From Zunongwangia mangrovi (GTDB taxonomy: Bacteria; Bacteroidota; Bacteroidia; Flavobacteriales; Flavobacteriaceae), in contig NZ_FOKV01000006.1 of assembly GCF_900112105.1 (NCBI RefSeq), positions 62,001 to 126,000 on the forward strand: 64,000 nucleotides of DNA. The letters run 5' to 3'. The notes under the pieces were generated by a model that worked only from the letters and a program-made list of their open reading frames with translations, made no database searches and was not told where the DNA came from. Shown here one piece after another: positions 17,173-28,696 of the stretch. The position numbers and the translations under genes were made by a program. How positions within the stretch are numbered: the first letter of the stretch is position 1; each line of letters opens with the position of its first letter.

Positions 17173-18624
17173 TTATTTTTTTAACCAGTTGCTAGTATAC
17201 TCACAATCTCTGTATTTTCCACTAATTTTAACGTAAGTATCCTGGATTTTTTCTTTTTGCCATTCCTGAATGGCTTTAATTCTTTTATCCTGAAGTGCAA
17301 GATCCTTGATCTTCATATAATCTGTACCGTAATCTGCAGTATGCTCTGGAATCCTTTTATCGATTTTTACAATCTTAAAAATTGGTCGTCCCATATCGTC
17401 CTGCTCGGTAAGTCGGTAAGAAATTTCTCCTTCATCCAAATCCTGAATCTGGCTATAAAGTCTTGGAGGTAAATTCTTTTGATCGAAACCTAGATCTCCC
17501 GTAGTTGGATTTCTCATTTTACCACCGTCAGATTTTGTTTCATCTCTATCTGAAACTTCTCTTGCTGCCTGCGCAAATTCTACTTCGCCATTTTCGATCT
17601 TTTCTCTTACAGCATCGATTTCTTCTTTAGCTTTTTCTACAGCTGCATTATTAACATCTGGAATTAAAAGTATATGACGAACATCGATTTCCTGACCTCT
17701 AATTTTAACCAATTGCACAATATGATACCCGTACATAGTTTCGAAAGGCTCACTAATCTCTCCTTCTCTTAAAGAGAAAGCTACATCCTTAAATTCTTTT
17801 ACGAAAGCATCTTTTCTTCCTAAGCTTAAAATATCTCCACCAGTTTGAGTATCATCTGAATAAAGGATCGCTTTTGTTGCAAACTTAGATCCGTTTTCTA
17901 GCACATCTGCTCTAAACTGGTTTAAACGATCGATCGTTTTTTGCTTTTCTTCTTCGGGAACTTCAGGTTTTACTACAATTTCTGAAATCTCAACTTCATC
18001 ACCAAAAACTGGTAATGAATCCTTAGGAATATCGTTGAAATAAGCTCTCACTTCTTCCGGAGTAACCTCAATATTTTCAACGATCTTTTGTCTCATTTGC
18101 TGAGCCAGCTGGCTTTGTTTATTCAGCTCGAACAATTCGTTTCTAAATTCAGCTTCAGAATCTCTTTTATAAAATTCTAATACATCTTCTATAGTTCCCA
18201 ACTGTCTTACCATACCAGCAATTTGCTGATCGATATAATTATTGATCTGTGCATCTGGCACAATAATACTATCCTGAATTGCCTGGTGAGCGTATAGCTT
18301 ATTTTCCATAAGCGATCCTGCCAACTGGCAATCGGTCACATTTGCAGTACTACCTCCCTGAGACTGGATATCTTTTCTAGTTAGATCTACATCACTATCT
18401 AAAATGATATAATCACCAATAACAGCAGCAATACCATCTACCTTTCTGCGCGCTCCTTCTTCTTCAGCTACAGGTTGGTTTTGTACCAATTCGTCTTCCA
18501 TTTGTATAGAAGTGCTATCTGTAACAATGATCTCCTGCGCACCTGCATTAATACCAAGCAGTAAAGCTGCCAGCATCAAACCTCTTTTAATTGTAAATCT
18601 CAAATTGATTGTTTTTAATTGCAT
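17173..18624 (-). CDS. SurA-like periplasmic peptidyl-prolyl isomerase/chaperone
   Basis: A 483-residue exported protein. After a signal peptide ending in GINAGAQ comes a SurA N-terminal chaperone domain (about 65-200). Two parvulin domains follow (about 205-310 and 315-420), each with an ISEPFETMYGYHIVQL or RHILL-type element. SurA proteins escort outer-membrane proteins through the periplasm. The start overlaps the end of the upstream lipoprotein gene by 38 bases; a start at 18576 inside the signal peptide is possible but would shorten it to a weak signal. It belongs to a three-gene operon ending in moxR. Confidence 0.88.
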   Translation of the reverse strand: MQLKTINLRFTIKRGLMLAALLLGINAGAQEIIVTDSTSIQMEDELVQNQPVAEEEGARRKVDGIAAVIGDYIILDSDVDLTRKDIQSQGGSTANVTDCQLAGSLMENKLYAHQAIQDSIIVPDAQINNYIDQQIAGMVRQLGTIEDVLEFYKRDSEAEFRNELFELNKQSQLAQQMRQKIVENIEVTPEEVRAYFNDIPKDSLPVFGDEVEISEIVVKPEVPEEEKQKTIDRLNQFRADVLENGSKFATKAILYSDDTQTGGDILSLGRKDAFVKEFKDVAFSLREGEISEPFETMYGYHIVQLVKIRGQEIDVRHILLIPDVNNAAVEKAKEEIDAVREKIENGEVEFAQAAREVSDRDETKSDGGKMRNPTTGDLGFDQKNLPPRLYSQIQDLDEGEISYRLTEQDDMGRPIFKIVKIDKRIPEHTADYGTDYMKIKDLALQDKRIKAIQEWQKEKIQDTYVKISGKYRDCEYTSNWLKK

Positions 18625-19447
18625 CTTTTGTAATATCCTTTTCTAATTGCTTCACCAACTCTAATTTCTGCTTGTTGAGCAAAATCTGTTCCACCGTTGG
18701 TTTTGCATATTCTAACGGCGCCTGATCGTTTTTCTTTAGCGCATCGTTTACATAGATCAAATAAGTTTCTATAGAATCCTTTAACTCTATGTAATTATCT
18801 TTTCGTAACAACTTAGCTCTATCTTCTACACTAAGTGGAGTTACTTTATCGTAAACCGTTGCTGTTTTTATCCAAACAGAATCATTAAACGAATAATTTT
18901 TGAATTGCAATGCATTTTCCTGCAATTTTACTTTATCCTCTTCATTAAAACGAACAAACCAATCTTTAATTTTATCAAGATTGGTATTATTTGCTTCTAA
19001 ATTTATGTACCTAAGCTTCACAAGATCCTGGCTAAGCTTAAAATTCTCTTTATTTTGCTCGTAATAACTGGCAATTATAGTATCTGTAAAGACCGAATCC
19101 AACTCTTTAGATACTACCGCATCTGTGTAAGCATTGGTATATAATTCGTTCTTATAATTCTCTACAAGCTCATTAAATTCCTTTTGCCTGGCTTCTGGAA
19201 GATTTAGTTTTGCACGGTCGATCAATAATTGCTGTGTTGCCCATCGATTAATGTAGCTATTTACAATGATCGTGCTATCTTCAGCAGAAATCCCGTCTCC
19301 AACAAGACTTTTAATATCTTCTTCATACAAATAAGAATTATTTACCCGAACAACAACTTTTCGGTTATCCTGAGATTTAAAAAGATCACAGGAAATAACC
19401 AAAATCGGCACGAAGCCAATTAAAATTGCCTTAAATATTTTCTTCAA
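18587..19447 (-). CDS. SurA-related lipoprotein (parvulin-like accessory factor)
   Basis: A 286-residue lipoprotein with signal peptide and lipobox LVISC (Cys20). The N-terminal part resembles SurA: VVVRVNNSYLYEEDIKSLV, YINRWATQQLLIDRAKLNL and helices rich in Lys/Glu. I see no complete parvulin active domain, so it probably works as a chaperone or partner rather than an isomerase. It is the first gene of an operon with the SurA-like isomerase, which starts before this one ends, and moxR. This trio recurs in Flavobacteriia from memory. Confidence 0.75.
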   Translation of the reverse strand: MKKIFKAILIGFVPILVISCDLFKSQDNRKVVVRVNNSYLYEEDIKSLVGDGISAEDSTIIVNSYINRWATQQLLIDRAKLNLPEARQKEFNELVENYKNELYTNAYTDAVVSKELDSVFTDTIIASYYEQNKENFKLSQDLVKLRYINLEANNTNLDKIKDWFVRFNEEDKVKLQENALQFKNYSFNDSVWIKTATVYDKVTPLSVEDRAKLLRKDNYIELKDSIETYLIYVNDALKKNDQAPLEYAKPTVEQILLNKQKLELVKQLEKDITKDAIKNNQFEIYN

Positions 19448-19669
19448 ACCTGGTAAACAATTCTATTAATCTCAGTAAAAACGCCGTTTTCTGAAATTTC
19501 TTATTAAGTGCAGCAAAAATAAGAATTCCTAAAGGTTCTGCAAGCTATAACCTTACTGATTATCAAGCACTGTTTGTATTTTATCGAAAATAGACTGGTA
19601 ATACCAATCGCCGAAAATGAAAAACTATCATTTTCCTAAAAAATCCTATGTTTAATTGATACTCACTGT

Positions 19670-19677
19670 TATATTTG
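19670..19677 (+). promoter_or_regulatory. -7 promoter box of the OmpH-like gene
   Basis: TATATTTG followed by CGC, 20 bases before the ATG, matches TAnnTTTG. TATG at 19647-19650 lies at the 19-base spacing where TTTG would be expected. Confidence 0.5.
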
Positions 19678-19697
19678 CGCAAAACAAGAGATAAAAA

Positions 19698-20255
19698 ATG
19701 AAGAAATTTAGCGTATTAATTACATTTTTATTTTTCGCAATTGCAGCGAATGCACAAAGTAAGATAGGAACGATAGATGCCGAATACATTATTAACAAAA
19801 TGCCAGAGATTAATGATGTGAATAATGGTGTACAGGCTTACAACGAATCTTTACAGGCAGATGTAGAACAGGCAATTAACACTTACGAAGGATTAATTAA
19901 AAATTACCAGGACAGTACTGCTGTTTTTACTGAAGATGTAAAGAAACAACGCGAAAACCAGATTCTTGGATTAGAAAACGAAATTAAACAATTTCGCCAG
20001 CGTTCGCAGGTAATGATGCAAATGAAGCGTAATGAACTTACGCAGCCATTATATCAAAAAATAGATGCTGCCATGCAGGAAGTAATTAAAGAAGAAGGAT
20101 ATACACAGATCTTTCATGCAGGTGGTGGCGCTTTAGCATACTCACAACCTGGAAGTGATATTACTGAAAAAGTGATGGAGAAATTAGGAATCTCGATCGA
20201 AGAAGTAAATACCACTCAGCCTTCAGCAGATAGTAACAATACAAACTCAAACTAA
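19698..20255 (+). CDS. OmpH/Skp-like periplasmic chaperone
   Basis: A 185-residue protein with signal peptide (cleavage after ANAQ, residue 19), then SKIGTIDAEYIINKMPE, the typical start of mature OmpH/Skp. A long charged helical region (about 45-115, coiled coil with KKQRENQILGLENEIKQF) forms the tentacle, and GYTQIFHAGGGALAYS closes the core domain. Skp trimers hold unfolded outer-membrane proteins in the periplasm. It stands alone between its own promoter and terminator and lies near the SurA-like genes, which serve the same process. The last 15 residues are Ser/Asn-rich. Confidence 0.88.
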   Translation: MKKFSVLITFLFFAIAANAQSKIGTIDAEYIINKMPEINDVNNGVQAYNESLQADVEQAINTYEGLIKNYQDSTAVFTEDVKKQRENQILGLENEIKQFRQRSQVMMQMKRNELTQPLYQKIDAAMQEVIKEEGYTQIFHAGGGALAYSQPGSDITEKVMEKLGISIEEVNTTQPSADSNNTNSN

Positions 20256-20284
20256 GTTAGCTAAAGAGTTTGAAAAATATAAAA

Positions 20285-20315
20285 TAAAAAAGCCCGCGTT
20301 TGCGGGCTTTTTTAT
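20285..20315. terminator. Bidirectional terminator
   Basis: Stem AAGCCCGC/GCGGGCTT with loop GTTT, A-run on the left and T-run on the right. It lies between the OmpH-like gene and the convergent guaB. Confidence 0.9.
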
Positions 20316-20332
20316 TGATCAAAATTCGTCGA

Positions 20333-21880
<1,548 letters not shown>

Positions 21881-23770
21881 TTAATCATTGTTTTTTCTGA
21901 AACAAACGATAAATTCAGATCCTTCCCCCGGATAACTTTTAATTTCCAGACGTGCGTTATTCAGCGTTAAAAATTGTTTCACCAGCAACAAACCAATCCC
22001 TGTACCGGTCTCCATTTCCGTTCCCAGTTCAGACATGATCTGTGTATTAAAATTCTTAATCTGCTCGATGCGCGCTTCAGAAATTCCATCACCACCATCC
22101 CTTATCTTGAAAAGCACACATTTAGGTTCTTCAGCATAATGAATTTTAATTTCGCTACCTGGATGCGTAAACTTAATGGCATTACTAATTAGGTTATGAA
22201 GTATGATCGAAAGATGCCCATTATCAACAAAAATCGGACTCAAATTTGAAGGAATTTCGTGGGTAATCTGAATATTTTTTGACTTCGCAACCAGATAATG
22301 CGCCTCCATAATCTCTTTAACTCGCTTTGCCAGTATCACCTCTTCGATGTACATTTTAGCACCTTCTAGCTGCGAATTGGCCCATTGCAATAAATTTTGA
22401 AGCATAGTTGACGTTGCTGATACCTGCTTAAGCATTTCATCCAAAAGCTCGGCCTGCTCTTTCTCGGTAAACTCGCCAGTTTTTATAAGCTCTAATAACT
22501 TTTGAATAGAACCAATTGGCGATTTTAAGTCATGCGATAAAATAGAAAATAATCGATCTTTACTTTTATTGATCTTCGCAAGTTCTTCGTTACGCTCTGT
22601 GATCACATCATTTTTCTGAAGTATAAGTCGGTTTTTCTCTTCAAGTGTTTTTCTAAACTTTTCTTTTTGGCGATAACTTTTAATTCTGAAAAATAAAACT
22701 AACAATAGGACAAATCCGGCGAATAAGAGAATGGCAATAATGAGCTTATTTTTAGAAAGCTCTTTATCTTTCTCCATCTTCTCTGAACGCAAACGTCGAT
22801 TATCTGCTTCCTTTTGTTCCAGGTTCAGAAGATTTATGGCTCTAATTCTTTTTTGATCGTAAAGGGAATCTCTATACGCTTTGTTTTCTTTCGAAAATAG
22901 TACTGCATTTTCCAATTCTCCTTGTGCTTCATAGATATCGAATAAAACCCCGGTAATTCGTTCTAATTCAAAAAAAGAAGCATTAGTTTTTCCAAACCCA
23001 AGTGCTTTTAACCCATATCCTTCGGCGGTATCCAGATTATTTAAAGCAAGGTTGGTTCTTGCCAGGCCGTAATAAGAAAACGCTTTTTCCCAATTATTGG
23101 GTGCTACCGTATCATTTAAAACGCGTTGATAGTAATTTTGTGCTGTTTTGATCTGGTCTTTTTCGTAAGCTAAATTTCCTAACTGATTTAAAGTAAGATG
23201 CTCGATATCTTTCCTTTTCGATGCAACAGCCAAAGTAAGCGCACTATCCAAGGTCACTTTAGCACTTTCTAACTCTCCAGATTGAAGTTCTGATACCCCA
23301 AGATTAATTATAGCAGGAGCTGCAGCATATTCATCTTCGGCTAAATTATAATAATCGATGGCCTGTTTAAAATATTCAATCGCTTCATTGTGACGATCGA
23401 TTCCTTGCTGAATAAGCCCAAGACCATTTAGACATTTACCAATTCCTTCCCAGTTTTCGGCTTCTCGAAAAAGTTTTTCTGCTTCAAGAAAATGAGACAA
23501 AGAAAGATAGTATTCCCCTTTTACATAAAATGCAACTGCATATCTATGCTGAAGTTTGCCCTTTAGGTTCGCGTCATCACTCTGAGTTACAAAAGTTTTG
23601 GCTTTATCTAGTTTGCTTTCAGCAAGTTTAAAATCATTGAATATGAATTCGTTGGCTTCTTTCAAATAAAAAGAAGCCGAATCGGCTATTTGCTCTTGTG
23701 AAAAATCTGACTGAGCCAATGCCAATTTTGTAAGAAAAAGAAAGAAAATTCCTAAAAACCTGATTCGCAA
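21881..23770 (-). CDS. TPR-containing membrane histidine kinase
   Basis: A 629-residue sensor kinase. A signal sequence (1-20) leads to a periplasmic array of tetratricopeptide repeats (about 30-300), then a coiled coil, one membrane helix (342-361) and a second coiled coil. The kinase core has the H-box SILSHDLKSPIGSIQ (His413), N-box LSIILHNLISNAIKF and G-boxes RDGGDGISEA and GTGIGLLLVKQF. The input domain probably binds a protein or peptide ligand. No response regulator is adjacent, so it is an orphan kinase. The gene lies 52 bases downstream of the HMG-CoA lyase gene, in the same direction. Confidence 0.92.
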   Translation of the reverse strand: MRIRFLGIFFLFLTKLALAQSDFSQEQIADSASFYLKEANEFIFNDFKLAESKLDKAKTFVTQSDDANLKGKLQHRYAVAFYVKGEYYLSLSHFLEAEKLFREAENWEGIGKCLNGLGLIQQGIDRHNEAIEYFKQAIDYYNLAEDEYAAAPAIINLGVSELQSGELESAKVTLDSALTLAVASKRKDIEHLTLNQLGNLAYEKDQIKTAQNYYQRVLNDTVAPNNWEKAFSYYGLARTNLALNNLDTAEGYGLKALGFGKTNASFFELERITGVLFDIYEAQGELENAVLFSKENKAYRDSLYDQKRIRAINLLNLEQKEADNRRLRSEKMEKDKELSKNKLIIAILLFAGFVLLLVLFFRIKSYRQKEKFRKTLEEKNRLILQKNDVITERNEELAKINKSKDRLFSILSHDLKSPIGSIQKLLELIKTGEFTEKEQAELLDEMLKQVSATSTMLQNLLQWANSQLEGAKMYIEEVILAKRVKEIMEAHYLVAKSKNIQITHEIPSNLSPIFVDNGHLSIILHNLISNAIKFTHPGSEIKIHYAEEPKCVLFKIRDGGDGISEARIEQIKNFNTQIMSELGTEMETGTGIGLLLVKQFLTLNNARLEIKSYPGEGSEFIVCFRKNND

Positions 23771-23822
23771 AACTTAAAGCTATTAATCCTGCACAATAAT
23801 AAGAAGAAAACTAAAAATTCTC

Positions 23823-24686
23823 CTAATGATAAGCCTTGAAGATTTCACTAGCTTTATTAAAAGCCGCCTCAAAACTTCCCATTCTAAGATTTGTGTTCTG
23901 TTTTTTGGTGTTGAAATAGGAGTACATTTTTTCTGTAGGCATATTTCCTGTAAGCTCATCTTTCGCCATCGGGCAACCACCAAATCCCTGAATGGCCCCA
24001 TCAAATCGAGTACAACCCGATGTAAATGCCGCGTCTACTTTTTCGAACCAGGTTCCCGGCGTGGTGTGTAAGTGCGCACCAAACTCGATATTGGAAAATT
24101 TTGGGATTAATTCTGAAAAAAGGTACGTAATCACTTCTGGTGTTGAAGTTCCAACGGTATCAGACAGTGATAAGATCTTTACTCCCATTGCCGATAACTT
24201 TTCGGTCCATTCTCCAACAATTTCAACGTTCCAGGGATCACCGTAGGGATTTCCAAATCCCATAGAAAGATATGCTACGACTTCTTTATTAGCTTGACCT
24301 GCGATGTCTAGAATTTCCTTCAAGATTTCTACCGATTCATCAATGGTTTTATGCGTATTACGCATCTGGAAATTTTCTGAAATTGAAAATGGATATCCTA
24401 AATAAGCAATTTCAGGAAATTGAGCAGCATCTTCAGCGCCGCGCGTATTTGCTACGATCGCCAAAAGCTTACTTTTTGTCTTACTAAGATCGAGCATCGA
24501 AAGCACCTCAGCCGTATCGCGCATTTGAGGAATTGCCTTTGGAGAAACAAAGCTACCAAAATCGATAGTATCGAAACCGCATTGTAATAAAGACTGAATA
24601 TATCTTGCTTTAGCCTGTGTTGGAATAAAATCTTTAATTCCCTGCATGGCATCACGCGGACATTCGATAAGTTTTATTTCTCCCAT
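23823..24686 (-). CDS. Hydroxymethylglutaryl-CoA lyase
   Basis: Cleaves HMG-CoA to acetyl-CoA and acetoacetate, the last step of leucine degradation. The 287-residue TIM-barrel protein begins KLIECPRDAMQG (catalytic Arg and Asp), carries GAHLHTTPGTWFEKVDAA (metal-binding HxH) and GAIQGFGGCPMAKDELTGN, which contains the catalytic-loop Cys of the family. This distinguishes it from isopropylmalate and citramalate synthases. Length is normal. It stands upstream of the kinase gene; no other leucine catabolic gene is adjacent. Confidence 0.92.
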   Translation of the reverse strand: MGEIKLIECPRDAMQGIKDFIPTQAKARYIQSLLQCGFDTIDFGSFVSPKAIPQMRDTAEVLSMLDLSKTKSKLLAIVANTRGAEDAAQFPEIAYLGYPFSISENFQMRNTHKTIDESVEILKEILDIAGQANKEVVAYLSMGFGNPYGDPWNVEIVGEWTEKLSAMGVKILSLSDTVGTSTPEVITYLFSELIPKFSNIEFGAHLHTTPGTWFEKVDAAFTSGCTRFDGAIQGFGGCPMAKDELTGNMPTEKMYSYFNTKKQNTNLRMGSFEAAFNKASEIFKAYH

Positions 24687-24846
24687 GCTTCCAAAGATAG
24701 TTTTTTAGATTTTGATAATAAAATCTAATGTTTATTCAGAAATAGATAATTGGTTCTGAAAAAATTGGTGCTATCTAGCAGATCGAAATTGTATAAATTC
24801 TGGCGTCATTTTTATACAATCATGGCAAATAAAGAACCTCTGGGAA

Positions 24847-25461
24847 TTAAATAAGAATAAAAACTCCAATTCCTATAAACACTAAAACCTGAGTCCATTT
24901 TAAAACCACACCCGAATTTCGGTGTTTTTGAAGATATTTTGAAATACTTCCGGCAAGGATCGCAACCAATACAAAGATCAAAAACCCCTGAAGCATAAAA
25001 ATGAGTCCTAAAATATAGAATTGCAGCACCGTATTTCCTTCAGGTTCCCATAAAAATCCGGGGAAAAGCGCTAAAAAAAAGATCGTCACTTTCGGGTTTA
25101 AAACATTCATTATAAATCCCTGTCTATATAATCCAAACAGACTTTTTTGTTTAATTCCTTCCGTAGAAAAAGCTATTTCAGGATCACTTTTAAAGACTTT
25201 GTAAGCCAAAAAGAACAAATAAGCCGCACCAAGACATTTTATAACCAAATAAATAGTTTCCGACTGTTTTATTATTGCTGAAACGCCAAAAGCCACCAAA
25301 GTGGTATGCACTGTTACTCCAGAAACTAGTCCCAAAGCCGTAATAATAGCATGCTTTTTCCCATTCGCCATTCCCTGTACCAAAACATAAATAATATCTG
25401 GTCCCGGGGCAAGCGTAAGTAAGATCGTTGCGGTTAAAAATGGAATGATCTGTTCTAACAA
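24847..25461 (-). CDS. LysE/RhtB-family amino acid exporter
   Basis: A 204-residue inner-membrane protein with six hydrophobic segments. It has the family hallmark near the N-terminus, TLAPGPDIIYVLVQGMANGKK (shown as two parts: TLAPGPDIIYVL and VQGMANGKKHA), and the loop GFIMNVLNPKVTIFFLALFPGF. LysE/RhtB proteins export amino acids or homoserine lactones; the substrate cannot be told from sequence. It starts 12 bases downstream of the pyrD stop and is probably co-transcribed with it, although there is no obvious metabolic link. Confidence 0.9.
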   Translation of the reverse strand: MLEQIIPFLTATILLTLAPGPDIIYVLVQGMANGKKHAIITALGLVSGVTVHTTLVAFGVSAIIKQSETIYLVIKCLGAAYLFFLAYKVFKSDPEIAFSTEGIKQKSLFGLYRQGFIMNVLNPKVTIFFLALFPGFLWEPEGNTVLQFYILGLIFMLQGFLIFVLVAILAGSISKYLQKHRNSGVVLKWTQVLVFIGIGVFILI

Positions 25462-25473
25462 AAGCTCTTTAAA

Positions 25474-26502
25474 TTATGATTTTGGATAATTTTCGAGGAT
25501 CTTTTTATTGATCGCTTTAATTAGCGCAGGACCTTCGTAAATAAAACCAGTGTATAATTGCACCAAACTTGCGCCGGCTTCTAACTTTTCGATAGCATCC
25601 TCTGCGGTATGAATTCCGCCCACACCAATGATTGGAAAAGCTTTATTACTTTTTTCTGAAAGAAATTTAATCACCTCGGTAGATCTTTTGGTAAGTGGTT
25701 TTCCGCTAAGACCACCGGTTTCATTTTTATCTTCAGATTGTAAACCTTCTCGAGAGATTGTGGTGTTTGTTGCAATTACTCCGTCGATCTTAGTTTCCTG
25801 AACAATATCGATAATATCTAAAAGCTGAGAATCGGTAAGATCTGGTGCGATTTTTAACAATATTGGCTTTTGTTTTGTCTTCGCATTATTTAGCTCCATC
25901 AAAGTTTTCAGCAGATGCGTTAAGGGTTCTTTATCCTGAAGCGCACGTAAATTTGGTGTATTTGGCGAACTTACATTTACCACAAAATAATCTACATAAT
26001 CAAATAAAGCTTCAAAACAGATCTTATAATCTTCTACAGCTTCTTCATTTGGCGTCACTTTATTTTTACCAATGTTCCCTCCAATTAAAACATCGGTATT
26101 TTTCTTAAGTTCTTCAACCATTTGCTCAACACCCCCATTATTAAAACCCATTCGGTTAATGATTGCCTGATCTGCTTTCAATCTAAACAAGCGCTTTTTA
26201 TCATTACCGGGCTGTGGTTTTGGCGTAACCGTACCAACTTCAATAAACCCGAAACCAAGATTCGATAATTCCTTATATAATTTTGCATCTTTATCGAATC
26301 CAGCTGCCAATCCAACCGGATTTTTGAACTTGAGCCCAAAAACCTCCCGACTTAAACGCGGATCGTTATTGCTGAATTTTGATCTTAAAATTGCGGATAC
26401 ACCCGGAATTTTATTTAATTTCTTTAAACTATTAAATGTGAAATGATGAATTGCCTCTGGATCGTATTTAAAAAGTATCGGGCGAATTAAAGACTTGTAC
26501 AT
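25474..26502 (-). CDS. pyrD: Dihydroorotate dehydrogenase (quinone), class 2
   Basis: Oxidises dihydroorotate to orotate in pyrimidine synthesis and passes electrons to the quinone pool. The 342-residue protein has the N-terminal membrane-association helices of class 2 enzymes ([20 protein letters not shown]), [29 protein letters not shown] with the catalytic Ser of class 2, and FMN-binding segments [12 protein letters not shown] and [13 protein letters not shown]. The minus strand reads TATTTTTG at 26519-26526, a good -7 box 17 bases before the start. Confidence 0.95.
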   Translation of the reverse strand: MYKSLIRPILFKYDPEAIHHFTFNSLKKLNKIPGVSAILRSKFSNNDPRLSREVFGLKFKNPVGLAAGFDKDAKLYKELSNLGFGFIEVGTVTPKPQPGNDKKRLFRLKADQAIINRMGFNNGGVEQMVEELKKNTDVLIGGNIGKNKVTPNEEAVEDYKICFEALFDYVDYFVVNVSSPNTPNLRALQDKEPLTHLLKTLMELNNAKTKQKPILLKIAPDLTDSQLLDIIDIVQETKIDGVIATNTTISREGLQSEDKNETGGLSGKPLTKRSTEVIKFLSEKSNKAFPIIGVGGIHTAEDAIEKLEAGASLVQLYTGFIYEGPALIKAINKKILENYPKS

Positions 26503-26565
26503 ATTCGGCTGGTTTGTGCAAAAATAAATGAATTGTAAAAATGAACATACTAAATCTTAAAAGGT

Positions 26566-26596
26566 TTTGTACCCGAATGTCAATTCGCTAATTTTG
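26566..26596 (+). promoter_or_regulatory. Promoter of pepT (complete Bacteroidetes consensus)
   Basis: TTTG at 26566-26569, a 19-base spacer, then TAATTTTG at 26589-26596. This is an exact match to TTTG-N19-TAnnTTTG, the sigma-ABfr type promoter. It lies 77 bases before the chosen start of pepT and divergent from pyrD. Confidence 0.7.
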
Positions 26597-26673
26597 ATTT
26601 GATAAACGAGATTTATTTCAGGGAAAAATCCTTTAGAGAATCAAGTAATTTTAGACAACTAACACCAACAAAC

Positions 26674-27906
26674 ATGATCAATAAACAAGAAGTTTTAGAT
26701 CGATTTATAAGCTATATAAGCATTGACACCCAAAGTGACCCCGAAAGCAAAAGCACGCCTAGCACAGAAAAACAATGGATTCTTGCCAATAAACTGGCCA
26801 AAGAACTGGAAGAAATGGGAATGCAGGAAGTAAGTATCGACGAGAATGCTTATGTAATGGCCACTTTGCCTGCTAATGTCGATAAAGAATGCCCCGTGAT
26901 TGGTTTTGTATCACATTTTGATACATCACCAGATTTTAATGGCGCAAATATTAATCCGCAGATCATCGAAAATTACGATGGTGGCGATATCGTTCTTAAT
27001 GCTGAAAAAAATATTATGCTGTCTTCGGAATATTTTGACGATTTGAAACAGTACGAAGGGCAAACTATTATTACCACCGATGGAACTAGCCTTTTAGGCG
27101 CCGATGATAAAGCCGGAATTACTGAAATCATGTCGGCCATGAGATATCTTTTAGAGCATCCAGAAATTAAACACGGCAAGATTAAAGTTTGCTTTACACC
27201 AGATGAAGAAATTGGTCGTGGAGCACATAAATTTGATGTTGCAAAGTTTGGAGCAGACTGGGCATACACAATGGATGGTAGCCAGATTGGCGAATTAGAG
27301 TACGAAAACTTTAATGCCGCCAGCGCTAAAGTGACCGTTACCGGAAAAAGCGTACATCCCGGTTATGCCAAAGATAAAATGGTAAACAGCATGTATATTG
27401 CTCAGGATTTTATCAATTCGCTGCCAAGATTAGAAACCCCAGAACATACAGAGGGCAGACAGGGTTTTTTCCACTTAAGCAATATCAATGGTGATGTTGA
27501 AGAAACGGTGCTTCAATACATTATTCGAGATCATGATAAAAAGCATTTTGAAGCTCGTAAACAAATGATCCAGGATCTAGGTTTAGAGATTTGCAAACAG
27601 TACGATAGCGAATGTGTAAAGGTTGAAGTTAAAGATCAATATCGCAATATGCGCGAAAAGATCGAACCAATGATGCATATTGTGGATCTGGCAAAAGAAG
27701 CGATGGAAGCGGTTGAGGTAACACCAATCATTAAACCTATTCGTGGCGGAACAGATGGTTCTCAACTAAGTTTTATGGGACTTCCCTGCCCTAATATTTT
27801 TGCCGGCGGACATAATTTCCACGGAAAATATGAATATGTACCATTAGAAAGTATGCTAAAAGCTACTGAAGTTATCATAAAAATTGCCGAACTTAATGCC
27901 AGGTAA
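26674..27906 (+). CDS. pepT: Peptidase T (tripeptidase)
   Basis: A cytoplasmic M20B metallopeptidase that removes the N-terminal residue of tripeptides. The 410-residue protein shows the two-zinc ligands in [26 protein letters not shown] and [15 protein letters not shown] (catalytic Glu pair), and near the end [17 protein letters not shown] and [12 protein letters not shown]. The start [11 protein letters not shown] at 26674 is used because it matches the family N-terminus and lies behind a consensus promoter; the frame is open 25 codons further upstream. Confidence 0.95.
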   Translation: MINKQEVLDRFISYISIDTQSDPESKSTPSTEKQWILANKLAKELEEMGMQEVSIDENAYVMATLPANVDKECPVIGFVSHFDTSPDFNGANINPQIIENYDGGDIVLNAEKNIMLSSEYFDDLKQYEGQTIITTDGTSLLGADDKAGITEIMSAMRYLLEHPEIKHGKIKVCFTPDEEIGRGAHKFDVAKFGADWAYTMDGSQIGELEYENFNAASAKVTVTGKSVHPGYAKDKMVNSMYIAQDFINSLPRLETPEHTEGRQGFFHLSNINGDVEETVLQYIIRDHDKKHFEARKQMIQDLGLEICKQYDSECVKVEVKDQYRNMREKIEPMMHIVDLAKEAMEAVEVTPIIKPIRGGTDGSQLSFMGLPCPNIFAGGHNFHGKYEYVPLESMLKATEVIIKIAELNAR

Positions 27907-27986
27907 TTCTTTAATAAATCAAGATTGGTGATTTGAGACACTGATTTTTTTATTTCGCGGAATCCTGATAATTATTGGAACTAGAG

Positions 27987-28011
27987 CATTTAATCTCGAT
28001 TATCGAGTAAA
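27987..28011. repeat. Partial copy of the dispersed palindromic intergenic element
   Basis: Twenty-five bases containing CTCGATTATCGAG, identical on the opposite strand to 53980-54004. It corresponds to the third hairpin module of the element family described at 43803, 47951 and 53980. Confidence 0.75.
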
Positions 28012-28021
28012 ATTGATCACT

Positions 28022-28615
28022 ATGGCAGTAAAAGACGTAGATGAATACATTGAAGTTCACGAGTATTGGCAAACCGAATTAAGACAGATTAGAGAGATGC
28101 TTCAGGAAACCATTTTAGAAGAAACTATAAAATGGGGAGCGCCAACTTATACGCTAAAAAATAAAAATGTTGCAGGACTTGCGGCCTTTAAAAATCATAT
28201 TGCATTGTGGTTTTTTAACGGAGCTTTACTTCAGCAGAACACAGGATTGCTTGCAAATGCCCAAGAAAACAAAACCAAAGCTTTACGGCAAATTCGATTT
28301 GAAAAAGGCGAAAAAATTAATACTGAAATTTTGCTTCCGTATGTTTTAGAAGCGATCGAAAACCAGAAGCTTGGAAAAACGATAAAAGCTTCAAGAAAAA
28401 AAGATCTTATCATTCCGCCTGAATTGAAATTGGCTTTAAAAAATGATGCCGAATTAAACGAATCTTACTGCCAGCTCACTTCAGGAAAACAAAGAGAATA
28501 TGCCGATCACATTAGCGAAGCCAAAAGAGAAACTACACGAGCAAAGCGATTAGAAAAAATTATCCCAATGATAAAACAAGGCGTAGGATTACACGATAAG
28601 TATAAAAATTGCTGA
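28022..28615 (+). CDS. DUF1801/YdeI-family protein
   Basis: A 197-residue soluble protein of two parts. Residues 1-115 follow the DUF1801 pattern (EETIKWGAPTYTLKNKNVAG, FKNHIALWFFNGALL). The C-terminal 60 residues follow the bacteriocin-protection YdeI/OmpD-associated pattern (ELKLALKNDAELNESYCQLT, REYADHISEAKRETTRAKRL, MIKQGVGLHDKY). The biochemical role of these families is not established. The start is the ATG at 28022 rather than the in-frame TTG three codons earlier. It is isolated from its neighbours. Confidence 0.82.
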   Translation: MAVKDVDEYIEVHEYWQTELRQIREMLQETILEETIKWGAPTYTLKNKNVAGLAAFKNHIALWFFNGALLQQNTGLLANAQENKTKALRQIRFEKGEKINTEILLPYVLEAIENQKLGKTIKASRKKDLIIPPELKLALKNDAELNESYCQLTSGKQREYADHISEAKRETTRAKRLEKIIPMIKQGVGLHDKYKNC

Positions 28616-28696
28616 TTTATATTATTGTAACTTCTGCTTTTTAATGCTCCAGACATTCTTAAAAATCTTATCAAAAAATTAGATTATATTAGCTAT

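Noticed and set aside
23783-24071. Open frames on both strands over the end of the HMG-CoA lyase gene
   Set aside because: They lie in other frames of a gene with clear family motifs and show no signal of their own.
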